64,000 nt of DNA from Isoperla grammatica (taxonomy: Eukaryota > Arthropoda > Insecta > Plecoptera > Perlodidae), in NCBI GenBank assembly GCA_945910005.1, contig OX246741.1:34377488-34441487 (forward strand), read 5' to 3'. Positions 1 to 14,002 of the stretch are shown piece after piece. The translations under genes and the position numbers were made by a program. Every line of letters starts with the position of its first letter. Positions within the stretch are counted from its first letter, which is position 1. Below the pieces are notes generated by a model that searched no databases, was not told where the DNA came from, and saw only the letters and a program-made list of their open reading frames with translations.

Positions 1-954
1 TGATGCAATAGTGTTTTGTTCAGGTAAAAAAACACACCTTTCAACAGTGATTTGAAAGAATTTGGTACAGACAGAGCATTGTTGTCTAAACACTGGATGG
101 ACCATCAATTTACCAAAGGCTGGTTAGGTACTTCCACGGCCTCTTTTAGGTTGCATAATTTAATATCTTTGAGAGCTTGACAAATGACTTCACTCATCTC
201 AAGCAATAATAGCCAACCAGGAAAACATATACATACACTATTTTATTTCCTATTTTTCAAACATGCAGGCTTATGAATTCAATAAATTAAAACTGAGTGG
301 TGTTTTTTATAATTGTTATCATATAGGCCTACAAAATTAGTTTGAACTAAAAAAAACAAACATTTTTAATGTGTTTGGGTTGCATCTACATTTTACATTG
401 ACAATGTTGGTACAAGCCTTGGTTAGCCCAACCACTGATTAAAAAACTGATTGAAAAACCGGCCCTAAAGGTACGTGGAATATATTGTTATTCATCTAAA
501 GACATCACAAACCTAATTTTAAAGTTTTAAAATTAATTCATTATGCTTCTATACATGTTCAAAGAGTTTAATTATCTGTTTCCCGCACTATTATTTTTAA
601 ACGGTATGTGACGTCACAATCCATGAAAATCACTGCTTATATGAATGACTTTGCATATAACCTCCTTGGAATTCGCCACCGCCTCCTAGACGAAACAATC
701 AAATTTTCAAGGTTATCAAGCTAACCTTGTCAAAATTTTTACTCAAGCCGTTGTCAAGTCTGCTTCAGATGAATAACAACACCCAATATTTACTGATATT
801 CTATGAAAATAGGTTTGGTATAAAGTAATTGGGCTTCAAAATTTATTACTAGGCGTACTAGACATTAATTCGATTTTATATGATTATGGATATGATAATT
901 TACAAATAAGCGTTATTGTATTTATCATTTTATGATTGGTTGATTGCTGATATA
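1..954. other. Upstream AT-rich non-coding DNA, no gene recognised
   Basis: No convincing exon or transposon ends were seen here. The segment probably belongs to a large dynamin intron, because the first exon in the window begins in mid-protein at 7385. This placement is an inference. Confidence 0.5.
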
Positions 955-1810
955 GGCCGGACGCCGTAACAAAGAAGGTTGTGTCGTCACAACTAATTAC
1001 TCTGGCCGGCGTAGTGATATGTGGACGTTTACGCAGTGATCATCCGCGCACTATACCTGTCAGAGAGAAAATACACTGAATGGCAAGGCGGTGTTAGAAA
1101 ATACTAGCTTTGGTAGGCTGTGACTAAAAAATACTACCATCAAGAAAGCTTTGACGTCTGTGTGTTGCTAGGATACTTGATGTATTTCTTTGTCATTTGA
1201 TGGTCTGTTGTCTTTATTGCCGTTTCGTGTTTGACAGAAGTTGAGTTCACGTGGGGAAATAATGGCGGCGTTTTACGCCCGTGTTCGGTTGATTTACCCT
1301 GTAATATTATTTATGAAAATTTATTACCGATATCAAGAAACATTGACTTTGAAAACATTACTCGGGATCTTTCAGAGTGGTCATATGCGTTCCCTGTGCC
1401 TTTAGGGTACGACAATATGCAGACAGACAAAGCAATTGACAAAGGTAGGTCGTCCGTAGCTGTTCCTTCTTCATATCTTCATGCCTAGCATGATGGGACG
1501 GAACTACTTTAAATTTTCCCAAACATAATTAAGCAATTGTTAATTTATAAGTGAATATAATAGGCTTAATTAGATAATAAGAAACTAAAGTTTATTCCTG
1601 CATAATTAAACCGCAAACACATACCAAGAAGGAGAAAAATAGCATTTAATCCAGGGCCCATGTCCACCAACCTATGAAATAACAATACATGTTTACTTCT
1701 GGTAAGACAATGAGTAGTAGTCTACATTTAAGTTGGTATTACAAGGTGTGAGGTCACTTGCTATTACATCATCCGTGACGACACAACCTTCTTTGTTACG
1801 GCGTCCGGCC
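955..1810. mobile_element. DNA transposon with 36-bp inverted repeats and an exon-like open frame
   Basis: A 36-bp terminal repeat beginning GGCCGGACGCCGTAAC (955-990) recurs as an exact reverse complement at 1775-1810. TATA flanks both ends (951-954 and 1811-1814) and is the likely target duplication, or TA within it. Inside, an open frame on + (1231-1443) ends at a good splice donor, GTAGGT at 1446. That would suit a captured or transposase-derived exon, but I recognise no domain in it. Superfamily is undetermined. Confidence 0.8.
1231..1488 (+). CDS. Unrecognised 85-codon frame inside the 955-1810 element
   Basis: The open frame lies within the inverted-repeat element. Its composition is mixed and protein-like, not low-complexity: it has several aromatic and acidic residues and one Cys pair (Cys18 and Cys24). 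Just after the codon for the Lys near residue 71 there is a donor-like GGTAGGT, so the true exon could end near 1445. No domain is recognised. It may be a relic transposase exon, a captured host fragment or chance. Confidence 0.25.
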   Translation: MTEVEFTWGNNGGVLRPCSVDLPCNIIYENLLPISRNIDFENITRDLSEWSYAFPVPLGYDNMQTDKAIDKGRSSVAVPSSYLHA

Positions 1811-1814
1811 TATA

Positions 1815-2290
1815 CATGGCAGGTGACGTATGCCCCGTTTTTCCCGCCATAAATATGTGTGAAACTTTCAGCTCATTTTTATAAATGAAACTTTATTCTA
1901 TGTCATCGAAATAAAATATTTTTGTATTCATGAAGTCAATCCTAATCTAGTAAAATGCTATAAAAAAATCATGCATATTCCCCATTACACATCACAGTCA
2001 CACAACAGTATCTAGGCTAGTCTAGAACAAACCCGCTCTCCGCGCATCCAGGAGCAGGATGCGTGGTCTGACAGTCATTTCATTACACATCACAGTCACA
2101 CAACAGTATCTATAGGCTAACAGATAATAGAAAAATAAAATTGAAGTAAAAGGGACAGAAGTATCAGTGAACAGTTTACGGGATAGGGCAATTTGCTAAC
2201 AATCGAGACAAATAGGACACTTCAGTCCAGGGACACCTTCTCTTTTTAGCGGGGGTTTTATACGGTACTTTTAATAAGAAGTGACGAGGT
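1815..2290. repeat. Intron/intergenic DNA with a dispersed repeat copy
   Basis: The part at 1815-1935 resembles 54080-54230, sharing runs such as AACTATGTGTGAAA-type sequence followed by TTTCAGCT and a later AAATATTTTTG. It is therefore probably an old interspersed repeat. A direct repeat around CATTACACATCACAGTCACA occurs twice (about 1983 and 2082). No gene is seen. Confidence 0.4.
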
Positions 2291-2293
2291 GAC

Positions 2294-2750
2294 GATAGAT
2301 AGATAGATAGATAATGGTCTTTATTGAAGGCGAGATTAAGGCCAGCTAGGCCTTATCTTCCATCCAACGTTTTAACAAATAATACATTTTTGATACAGAC
2401 AAAAAACAATATACAGTAGTACAACAATATTAATAATATAAGGATAAGTGTACGAACATTAAACTTCTCAATACATATTATACTAAAATACAAACTCATA
2501 ATGAGAAACAAAAAATTAATTGCAATTAAGGTTAACCATTCATTCGAAAACTGCATTATAGTTTAATTTAAAGTTAGCGACAACATTTTAGAATATAATA
2601 ATAACGCAGTAATTATTTTATCAGTGTCTACGATCATTCATACATATCATTTTAACAAAACAAACAAACAAAAGAAGCAGGAAAACAGGAAACAAGCTTA
2701 TCATTCATACACACCCCATTCATATGGCAACAAGAAAGTTTTACGAAATT
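2294..2750 (-). mobile_element. 5'-truncated LINE 3' end with a (TATC)n tail
   Basis: Read on the minus strand, the segment ends in ATAAAGACCATTATC followed by tandem TATC units (2294-2313). That poly(A)-signal-like sequence plus tetranucleotide tail is typical of the 3' ends of CR1/L2-type non-LTR retrotransposons. The 67-codon hydrophobic minus-strand frame at 2353-2556 is probably incidental sequence in this tail region. The left and right limits are approximate. Confidence 0.4.
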
Positions 2751-2773
2751 TTAGTCAATAATATATATCTTTA

Positions 2774-4690
<1,917 letters not shown>

Positions 4691-4698
4691 GAAAAAAC

Positions 4699-5395
4699 TA
4701 GGGATGTGCGGGTAGTGATTTTTTAACTCGGGTCGGGTTCGGGTCGGGTATGAAAATTAACCTCGGGTCGGGTATGGAAATTAACCTCGGGTCGGGTCGG
4801 GTCGGGTCGGGTAGTGCTAAAATTAATACACACGTATAGATCAGTCAAATATATTATAAGTAAAGTTTTTAGTAATAATTAATAAAAATGTATCAATCAA
4901 TAGAAAATACGTTACATAAAATGTAGTTGTGTACGAATCTACGATCCGAATCTACTTCAACACACTCGAATTTTCTAATTATTTGAAAATTTGAATTTCC
5001 CGCCGTATTTCACGCTATTTCCGCCAAGAAGGCGGTGGGGAGTTCTGGCATATGGTCGCCATCTTTGTTTAGATCATGGTCAAATGTCAAATACATCGTG
5101 AAATCATGGTGAAATATTGTTATTCACCTAGGCTACACTATATTCATGAAATAATAATAAAGTAAGATAGAAGGTAAGGCATCCTCATATAAATATCAGT
5201 TCCTCCCAAGCTTCCTCGTCTTGCAGCTTCATATTGAAATTTACAATTTCGACCAATCATAACCTCGAAATTATGTTGTACTAGGCCTAGGCTACCCGAC
5301 CCGGTTTTTTCGGGCATAATTTACGGCCCGACCCGACCTCGGGTAAATTTTGTTACCCGAAAAATACCCGTTTTTCGGGTACCCGCACACCCCTA
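4699..5395. mobile_element. Non-autonomous hAT element with GGGTCGGGT subterminal arrays
   Basis: The left end TAGGGATGTGCGGGTA is mirrored by TACCCGCACACCCCTA at the right end. Both sides carry the 8-bp target duplication GAAAAAAC (4691-4698 and 5396-5403), which is diagnostic of hAT transposition. Tandem GGGTCGGGT words follow the left end, and their complement precedes the right end. At 697 bp with no transposase frame, it must be mobilised in trans. Confidence 0.9.
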
Positions 5396-5403
5396 GAAAA
5401 AAC

Positions 5404-6984
5404 ACTTTTTGAGGAACTATACGTATATTTCATGATCGCGTTAAACAACGTTACACAGCTTGAAATTAAGTTATCAGTTTTTTTATTTGTCTTTCTATGA
5501 CGAAAATAACCGGACTTAAACCATTAATGTAGCAATATAAGCAAATAATATTATAATATTAAATTAATTAAATAATAATAATGTCTTACCAAAAAAATCA
5601 GAGTATGAAAGTTACAAAGTTACAAGGTCAAACAATACTCAAATTAATTATCAATTTTATTACACTGATTATTATTATACTGATCAGTTTTATTGTACTA
5701 GATTATTGCCTTACGTATAAAATATAACTGCAGTTTAAAAAATGTGGTTATGTAATTTGAAGCCGTTTTATGAAAGAAACACCACATTTTTCTTATACGT
5801 TGGCATTAATTTTCAAAACTGATTGTAATTAAAATAAACGATACTTATTTTAGACTAGCGCGTCCTCTGATCGTCTTTGTAAGACTACTGTTTGCCCTAA
5901 TACACGAACAAACATTATTTATCTAATTAATTCATTAGTAAGTATGATTGTATCCGCCATAGAAAGACAAATAAAAAACCACTGATTATATAATTTCCAG
6001 CTCTTTACAGCGCAATGTAGAAATAGTATCCATATAATTCAGAAAAAAGTGTTGTTCTAAATTCTATATGACATTTGTTGTGACAGGTCATCAGGATTAG
6101 TAGGTAAGATTATACACAGCTGGCAGATCAAAGGTATTTGCGGTCGATGGGTCGAGGGAAGGAATGTCGGAGGGTTTGGCCAAACGATCCAACTTTCAGA
6201 CCTCGAAAATATCTGTGTGTCCAACTGGGAGTTGTATCTATAGTAGGGCTTTCCATTGCACGACTGAGGCCTAGGCCTAGGCATTGAGGCCTAGGCCTAG
6301 GCTCTATGCCTTCCACGGCATGACGAGGCCTATATTATGTTTCCTCCAACCTTCCTCGTCAACAACTGGTCTAATATGGCACATTATGCAAGAAAATGTA
6401 TTACATTAAACACGTAATTAAATGGTTTTATGTGCACAATCATCATGTTATGATTGCTTTTTTGTCTTCGTCGACCTACAAGCGATGCCGATGCAGGCGA
6501 ATGTTATTGTTATGGTTCGCAATAACGCTGGTAGGTAGCATGGCTGTCGCTACAGGATCAACGAGTAGCTGACTAGGGCGCTGTTTACATAATACAGTAA
6601 CGACAATTTATCAAGTTTTTCATTACATATTTTAATAATTTTTTATTTCAGTCGAGACAAAAAGAAAATTGAATACTATGGTATTTGGTATAATATTTTG
6701 ATTGTATCACAATTTAACCTCAAATAAAACAAAATTCTATTACAAAATCGTGATAAAATACATTCTTTATGGAGTTGGGGTTACTTTACAAATATATTCA
6801 CGATTGCAGCGCTTCGTACGGAGAAGGATTTGTTTTGATCTTTCGTGCTCGCGCATGTCGACTATCGACTTTCAACCAAACATCGAACGACCACGAACGA
6901 CGTAGGCCGCGAATTCTCTATGACCGCGAATTTAGATAGTCTCACATCTTGTTTCGAAGACTTGTAACAAATTTTAAATTGATC
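5404..6984. other. Non-coding DNA, possibly the interior of a decayed hAT
   Basis: AT-rich with no convincing exon. It contains two blocks of tandem AGGCCTAGGCCT-type words at about 6267-6302. Confidence 0.4.
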
Positions 6985-7083
6985 ATGGACAGTGAAGAAA
7001 ATGAGGACGATCCGGAGCCAATGCCGACTAGGCCTACATCCACAGATACAAAAAAGAACATTATTTGGGATTACTTTCCTTTC
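6985..7083 (+). pseudogene. Remnant N-terminus of a hAT transposase (BED zinc-finger start)
   Basis: From the ATG at 6985 the frame encodes an acidic leader followed by a Lys-rich segment and a W-x-Y-F signature (near 7069). This resembles the start of the BED zinc finger found at the N-terminus of hAT transposases. No zinc-binding Cys/His set follows in frame. The sequence soon passes into TTCGAGTTCG-type subterminal repeat, so this looks like an internal deletion derivative. The family assignment is an inference from a short motif. Confidence 0.35.
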
Positions 7084-7099
7084 TTCCTGAATTTGTGCA

Positions 7100-7218
7100 A
7101 TATTTCAGTTTTCAAGCCGCTTCGTAAAAGTTCGGTTCGAGTTCGAAGTTCAGAACTTTTTTTGTTCAGAAGTTCGAGTTCGGTTCGAAATTAAAAAACC
7201 AAGGTTCGTCCATCCCTA
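7100..7218. mobile_element. hAT-type right terminus with TTCGAG words
   Basis: The sequence GTCCATCCCTA at the end is the reverse complement of the TAGGGATGGAC-type hAT terminus, and TTCGAG/TTCGAA words precede it. A matching left end near 4270-4330 is plausible (CAGGGG...GACGAA then TTCGAG words), but I found no matching 8-bp duplication. The element limits are therefore unresolved. Confidence 0.45.
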
Positions 7219-7337
7219 TATTTTTATTTAAAATCATAAAATAAAAAACTAAACATCTTGACCCCCCTTGTGTTTCTAGCTGATTTGCTTGCAGCAATGT
7301 GAACCAAACAAATTTTTTATGTTACATAATTGTATAA

Positions 7338-7571
<234 letters not shown>

Positions 7572-7678
7572 TAATTATTTAATAACAAAAATTATAAATA
7601 AATAAATAAAATGGCTCATATCCCCCATTCTGATGATTTGGAATGTTTAGTAAGTTTATTTAACTTGTTCTCTTCCAG

Positions 7679-7767
7679 AAACAACTACTCACACTCGAAA
7701 AGGATGTGGAGCAGTACAAACATTTCAGGCCAGATGACCCGGCCATCAAAACCAAAGCCATGCTTCA
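7679..7767 (+). CDS. shi: Dynamin exon: middle domain
   Basis: After TTCTCTTCCAG the frame begins [16 protein letters not shown] and continues to KAMLQ, with the last codon split (CA|G-type) before GTAAGT. This is conserved dynamin stalk sequence. The exon is 89 nt long and leaves two bases of a Gln codon to be completed by the next exon. Confidence 0.95.
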
Positions 7768-7991
7768 GTAAGTATCTGTCTGCACTCCTGTTGGGTGAAT
7801 TAAGTTCTCGCACTGCCATAGAAGGTTCTACCTCAATACTCTAGCAAGCATTGCAGACAATACAGCCTAGCTCGGGGCTGTATGACCTGCTCCATGCTCC
7901 TACAAAATTCACGTGGTCTTATTACTTATTTTTTTCACATTAATACAAAAAATAAGGTAACTAAACTCAATTCTCAATTTTTGTTATGCAG

Positions 7992-8191
7992 AATGATACA
8001 AAGCCTTCAGTCGGACTTTGAACGAACCATCGAGGGCTCCGGCTCAGCACAGATTAACACCAACGAGCTATCTGGAGGTGCCAAGATCAACAGGCTCTTC
8101 CATGAGAGATTCCCATTTGAAATTGTTAAGATGGAGTTTGACGAGAAGGAATTGCGACGGGAAATAGCATTTGCCATTCGTAACATTCATG
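7992..8191 (+). CDS. shi: Dynamin exon: middle domain / stalk
   Basis: After TTATGCAG the first base completes the Gln codon. The frame then reads [20 protein letters not shown], an [19 protein letters not shown] segment and [12 protein letters not shown]. The [13 protein letters not shown] run matches fly shibire more closely than vertebrate dynamins. The exon ends one base into a Gly codon at GTAAGT. Confidence 0.96.
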
Positions 8192-8284
8192 GTAAGTTGT
8201 ACATTTGATTTATAGTTATAATTGACTAACTGACTAACTAAAGTTCTAATTCAAAATTATACCACTAAACTAGGGCATATAGTA

Positions 8285-10015
8285 CAGTCGAGCCCGTATG
8301 TATGTAACGAACCTGAAGGAATGATAATTTACTTCGTTACAACTGAACTTTGTTAATAATGGACTTTTCAATTTTTTTTCTTGTTGTCAGACTTGTATTT
8401 AAGGTACCGTATTGACCCGAATATAATACGGCCTCGAATATAATACGAGTGTGGATTTTGGAGCAGCCAGTGGGGAAAATATCATATGTCTCGAATATAA
8501 TACAATCGTGATAAACAACAATACAGCACGTCAGCTACTGCCGCCTTGCGGCCGCTGGCCATCTGGCTCGCAGCGCCGGCGCCCGTGAGGTAGGCAGCCC
8601 CGCGCCACAGTAAACCTGTTACGAACGCTCGATCGGGGCCGCCTAGCACACATGGAACGATGTCGCCTGTGCTCGTGCTAGCAGTCTCGCCCAGAACACG
8701 ACAACGCATTCTAGCGGAGACATTGCGCAGCGGAGCGCTGGAGTGGTGTATAAACTCTCCGGTAGAGTGCGATAGGCACGAGCACTCGCCACGGAGCCGT
8801 GATTCGTCGATCTGCGATAGTGCGCATGTATACGCGCGCGGGAAATTTGAATTCACGCTTCGAAAACCTTAGACCGCGAATATAATACGAATACGATTTT
8901 AGATTATTTTTTTAGGGGAAAAAACCTCGTATTATATTGGGGTCAATACGGTATATCCATGTTCTTTATTTTCGTTTATAACGTCAATATCTCCTGTTAT
9001 AAGCTATGGAATGTTCTACGTCTTGCCAAACTAAATGGAATTCCCCTAGCTCAACAACAGCTTTCGTGAAAGCAGGTGAACTACTTAGGCCTTCTTGCAT
9101 TCATTACGACACTAGACTCCTCCCCCCCCCCCCCTCCTCACACCCCAATCAACACGTAACTTGACTACTGTAGTGGGATCCACCGGTCCCGCTTGGCAGG
9201 CAGCGAGCACAGCGGCCGGTGTCGCGTTCCCATCGCGGTCGGTACTTTGAGTCGGGTAGGGTTGCATTCATATGGACTTGGCTTGTATGCACGTATTCTT
9301 TTACGCGTACTGCTAAAAACTGCCACATCATTAGCACTTTCTATTTACTGACCGTTTTTCATAAAAGGAATATTGAACTTTTTAACTATCTCAGTCTTTA
9401 ACTGGTGTCAATGTCTTCAAAAATCTTCTTACAACTTTGTTTCTGAATTTAAGATCTTCCTTTTCTTTTTCATAGTATCCATTTAAATTTGAAGGAATCA
9501 CACGGGGTTTAGTAAACTTGATGACGAGAATGAAACAAATTTACGGAAGAACAAGGCGACCGACCGGTGAGTTCGACGAGCGCTTGACAAGTGATTCATC
9601 GATACAATACACCGCCTGGCACTAGGTGGTGGCAGTCCGGCCGGCTCATTCATGCTGAGTCACGCTGGCTAGTGAAGCGTGAAGGGTCGCTCATAAAAGT
9701 TTCGGGAGTTGGAAATTGTAATCTTTGCAAAAACATCGACCGTTAATTTATGAGAACATTATTCAATGTTGGAAATTTACTTACTTGTACGGTAACATTT
9801 CATAATAAAAAGCAGTAATTTATATTTTGTTATTTATTTTCCACAAAAATGCTTCGTTAAATCCGCACACACAAGAACACAGTAGCCTACTTCGTTATTA
9901 TAAGTGGTATTTTTAACACGGGAAATGAGCTATTTTTGAGGGGGAATGGACTTGACTTCCTTAAAAGCGGAACTTAATTATAAACGGGTTCGTTATATAC
10001 CTACGGGCTCGACTG
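8285..10015. mobile_element. Tigger/pogo-like (Tc1-mariner) element, TA target
   Basis: The left end CAGTCGAGCCCGTATG is mirrored at the right end (complement CAGTCGAGCCCGTAGG), and the inverted repeat extends through GTAACGAAC-type sequence. TA dinucleotides flank both ends (8283-8284 and 10016-10017). The 1731-bp element has no intact transposase frame and lies in the intron between two stalk exons. It hosts a second element at 8406-8951. Confidence 0.85.
8406..8951. mobile_element. Nested Tc1/mariner-type MITE with CCGTATTGACC ends
   Basis: The ends CCGTATTGACCCGAATAT and its near reverse complement are flanked by TA on both sides (8404-8405 and 8952-8953). AATATAATACG words repeat inside both ends. 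The interior is unusually GC-rich, which produces long but meaningless frames on both strands. It is inserted in the 8285-10015 element. Confidence 0.8.
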
Positions 10016-10407
10016 TATAGTACTATGTACTATAGGCCTATTGATTATGGTACTATCAGATTTGAGGAAAGAACTGCCTAGATAATTTCTTTAAGTTTTT
10101 TGTTTGTTTTTATTTAAAATATAGTTAGGCCCTACCCTAGATACACATTTAGACCTAGGCCTATCCATGTTAAACTTAAATTTTTAAAAGCTGGCTACTT
10201 GAATAATATACCTAGTGTGGTTCTACATAATTAAATAACCAAGATGTTGACAAGCCGTTAAACCCCTTCGAACATCAGAATAATTTGTACTATTTTGAAT
10301 AAAAATGTATCTAAAAGTGGCAAATTGACATACAAGTCATGACTATACTTTATACTAAACTACTATACTACTACAGTATACTAAACTGAGTTGTCTGTTT
10401 CCTTCAG

Positions 10408-10553
10408 GTATTCGAGTCGGCCTCTTCACTCCCGATATGGCTTTTGAAGCAATTGTCAAGAAACAAATATCTCGATTGAAAGAACCAAGTCTGAAGTGTA
10501 TTGACTTGTGCGTTGCCGAGTTATCAAACGTAGTTCGTATGTGCACTGACAGG
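10408..10553 (+). CDS. shi: Dynamin exon: stalk
   Basis: After TTCCTTCAG, two bases complete the Gly codon begun at 8191. The frame then reads [20 protein letters not shown] and continues through [19 protein letters not shown] to [23 protein letters not shown] is a signature dynamin segment. The exon ends in phase 0. Confidence 0.96.
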
Positions 10554-10700
10554 GTAAGACAGTTATCTGTTATCTTGTTTCCTCTTCTATTATTTTGATT
10601 TCATGTTTTTGTAAAAAAATAAGTAGGCCTAAGGTCTGTTGCATTAAATTTGAATTATCTTTGTCACATTGAAACAATTATTGTTAAATTGTTTCAACAG

Positions 10701-10858
10701 ATGTCGAGGTATCCTCGTTTACGAGAGGAGACGGAACGCATCATCACTACGTACATTCGCCAGCGGGAACAGATGTGCAAGGAGCAGGTCATACTGCTGA
10801 TAGACTGTGAACTGGCGTACATGAACACCAATCACGAGGATTTCATTGGCTTTGCAAA
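10701..10858 (+). CDS. shi: Dynamin exon: stalk
   Basis: After TTTCAACAG the frame begins [20 protein letters not shown] and reaches [20 protein letters not shown]. It ends two bases into an Asn codon at [18 protein letters not shown] is near-invariant in dynamins and lies just before the linker to the PH domain. Confidence 0.96.
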
Positions 10859-12685
10859 GTAAGTGGATTTGCAAATATACATGTCTGTGCCTTGCTGTTG
10901 TGCGGAGATGCACAACCTGTGACGTTGTAAAGCTTGCTGCCTTAGAAGTTATCTTGTCGATCCATGTCCATGGTGTTTAAACTAGGCTAATAGGGATAAA
11001 ATACAAGACACACAGGTCAATATACAGTGGAGCGTATTTTTATATTCTTGGGATACATGTGGGCTTTTCTTTTTAGGTTTTTTCAGAATTTTTTTGTTTA
11101 AGTGTTCCTGCCAATGTCCAAGATGTCATTTTGCTTCTGTATGTTTTTGTGTGTGGGGTAAACGTCGTTCAAGTTTTTGTTGTTTTGTATACCATATTAT
11201 TTGAGTCTTTAAACTATTTTTGCTTGTTAAAATTTTTAAAAATTTATATATATATATATAGATAGTTTAGACTTGAAATATCATAGCCCTCCATATTAAA
11301 AAATACTGTAATTCAAATGATTTTAAACTTAAATTTAAAAGTTAACGTATTCAACTTGGTTCATTTAATCCTTTAGAGAGTTTAGACAACCCTATTATAG
11401 TTTAATCCGTGTGATTTTAAGGTAAGCGAGTTTCTATCTTTATAGCCTTATATGCCTAGCTTGTTGGCTCTAACCATTTGCATTTGTATGCTTTTAATGT
11501 CTGCATACAATGTACGAATGCAGTATGTACTATGTACTAACATGACTCTCATTGTACCAATATTCTCACGGCAGTAGGCCTAACTGTGTTCTAAAGTTTG
11601 AAGTAGTTGTGAGCTATTTTCAAGTTGGAGTGTGCCTTTGAACAGGGAACAAGTAGCTATAATGACTTGTGATGTGTAACAATATCTTTGTAAATATCAA
11701 TATCGACGTTATTTTGCCGATATCGATATCGCGCTGTCAATTTTTTTTTACAAATTATTAAACTTTGATAAAACAACTCATGGCACTGTCAGGGAAATTT
11801 TTGTTTCAAGTTACGTTGCAAGACAATTGAGCCCATCAAGTAGGGATTTTGAGAGACAACCGGTTATGCATTTCAAAGATAGTTATTTATTCGCGGTGAC
11901 AAAAATAAAGTGACCGATATGCGGTTCAGCTGCAGCAGCAGTGATGTTTCATATTTCATTCTTGCTTTTTGTGTTGTTTGTTGAAGTCATGAGATTTATC
12001 TTGGCCCCCTCACCTACCCACTCACATTGGTCACTGGGCATCCGGGACTGAATCATAAACAGTTCTCTCCTCTGATAATGGTCGTTCCATGACCTACCCT
12101 TTTTCTTCTCCACACTATTTTTTGACATCCAGACAAGAAATGCAGAAATATCGAGACCCTTCACCAGACTTAGTAAAGCTGTAAGTATTGGGTCTTTTTC
12201 ACATCACATTCCATAAAAATCAATATTTACCATTTCAAAACTTGTGTGAAAACAATACTAAATGCACAAGTTTACTAATTTTAGGGCCGTGCGAGTCTAA
12301 ATATTGGGTGACATTTATTCTCCTAGGCTTACCTCCTAGAAGTCTTGAGATTTCGAGCATCAAGAGAAGACATTCCGACCTTTAAATCTGTTAATCTTAA
12401 AAAGGCATCTTAAGTCCTGTTAGCCATGAAACTTGTTTTTCCCCTCGCAAGCGAGTCCCGCATCATGTTAGCAGTGCACCCGTGTGTTCATTAAACTAGT
12501 CAGCACAGCTCCCCCCCCCCCCCTCGGAATGTCTAACCCGATAGTAGAGTGTGGCGCAACGCTTCCATGTCTTTGGGTTCTGCATCGCTGTCTAATGATA
12601 GGCGTACAGACGTGCGTGCATGCACTAACCGTTGGTGGCGGGACACGTACCCGTATCACATGTGCATTTGAAGTGTCGTATTTAG
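10859..12685 (+). other. Dynamin intron
   Basis: The intron is AT-rich. A patch with ATATCGATATCG words near 11700 may be a hAT remnant, and there is a C-run at about 12511-12523. No other feature is seen. Confidence 0.6.
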
Positions 12686-12854
12686 TGCGCAGCAGTCGTC
12701 TGAGAACTCCAACAAGGCCGGACGGAAGCTCGGCAACCAGGTGATACGCAAGGGGTACATGTGCATCCACAACCTGGGCATCATGAAGGGGGGCTCCAGA
12801 GACTACTGGTTCGTGCTCACCTCCGAGAACATATCCTGGTTCAAAGACGAAGAG
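12686..12854 (+). CDS. shi: Dynamin exon: linker and first half of PH domain
   Basis: The acceptor ATTTAG gives a T that completes Asn, followed by [18 protein letters not shown] (linker). The PH start is [18 protein letters not shown], then [18 protein letters not shown] to GTTAGT. The PH domain binds phosphoinositides, mainly PI(4,5)P2, through loops around these first strands. This places dynamin on the plasma membrane neck. Confidence 0.95.
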
Positions 12855-13248
12855 GTTAGTAGTACGCCACGACCAGACTTTACCGTTTGAGTACGTTGCC
12901 ATGGTGAAACAATTAGAGCCTATTATCTTAGACTCCGAAAAACGGTAGTTCTTAAAATTTATCGCTATTGGGTGTCAGGAAGAATGTGTTTAAAAACTGT
13001 CTAGTATTGTTGTCAATTTATTGTTTATTGTTATTATATTGTTGTCAGTCATAACTACTATAGGGCTGATAGTTTAGTTTTTTATCTAGGAGAAATATTG
13101 AAGAATGTTATATCCTTGGTGGAGGAGAAAAATGTAGTATTTCAGTGGTCGTAACGCGTAAAGATAGTAGGTTACGAGTAACCTTGTCCATAGTTTATTG
13201 ACAGCATTCAAGTCCTAGTAATTGAGCGCTGTGTCTTGGCTTGTTTAG

Positions 13249-13371
13249 GAGCGTGAAAAGAAGTACATGCTCTCATTGGACGGACTCAAACTACGAGACG
13301 TGGAGCAGGGATTCATGTCTCGCAGACCAATGTTTGCACTCTTCAACCCGGAAGGACGGAACGTTTATAAG
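13249..13371 (+). CDS. shi: Dynamin exon: PH domain middle
   Basis: After CTTGTTTAG there are exactly 41 codons: [20 protein letters not shown] through [13 protein letters not shown] to GTAAGT, with phase 0 at both ends. These are the central PH strands. Confidence 0.96.
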
Positions 13372-13882
13372 GTAAGTGGGCCAAAGTTTTCTCAGCTGTG
13401 TAGTTGCTACAGGCCTAGTCAACAGTTCTGTAGTAGGGAGGGGCTCAAGCTGTTAGTCTGCACTAGGTCATTTGTGCAAGTATATATATTAGGGATGTCG
13501 GTGAGTATCTTTTTTTTTTTTGAAAAGTGTGTTGGGTTTAAACCTGGTGCGCAGAATATTTAGTATTTCAATAGCGTAAATTAGCTGTTCTTTCAAACAA
13601 AACGTACCTTGCAGGGAAAAGTTTTCACTCATTTAATGGCTGGTCAGTCATGTCTGCTAGACGATGCGATATCTCTCTTATGCCAGTCCTTGGGCACAAT
13701 GCAACTTACTGCAGAACCACTTACTGCATGTGACACTTGATTATATAAGAGTTAATAAGCAAGCAACTGATTTTGAGATCTAGCAGCACCTACGTGTGAC
13801 TAGTCTGGAGGATCTCGGCGCCGATTGTCTCCATGCCGAAGGTTCTAAATATAGAGTCTAGAGTTTCATATTCCCGTTGCAG
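13372..13882 (+). other. Dynamin intron with a solo hAT-like end
   Basis: TTAGGGATGTCGGTGAG at about 13490 looks like a hAT left terminus, but no partner end or duplication is found. No exon is seen. Confidence 0.5.
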
Positions 13883-14002
13883 GATTTCAAACAGCTCGAG
13901 TTGAGCTGTGAGAATCAGGACGATGTGGACTCGTGGAAAGCTTCGTTCCTACGCGCCGGCGTTTACCCTGAGAAGGCCACAGAGCAGGCTAATGGCGATG
14001 AG
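13883..14002 (+). CDS. shi: Dynamin exon: PH domain C-terminal helix
   Basis: After CCCGTTGCAG there are 40 codons: [20 protein letters not shown], then [20 protein letters not shown], to GTAAGA. The [15 protein letters not shown] helix closes the PH domain in all dynamins. The exon ends in phase 0 at the acidic linker before the GED, where the candidate microexons would insert. Confidence 0.96.

Noticed and set aside
8482..8872. Opposing frames in a GC-rich patch
   Set aside because: They lie inside a TA-flanked MITE. Length is explained by GC-rich composition, and no domain is seen.
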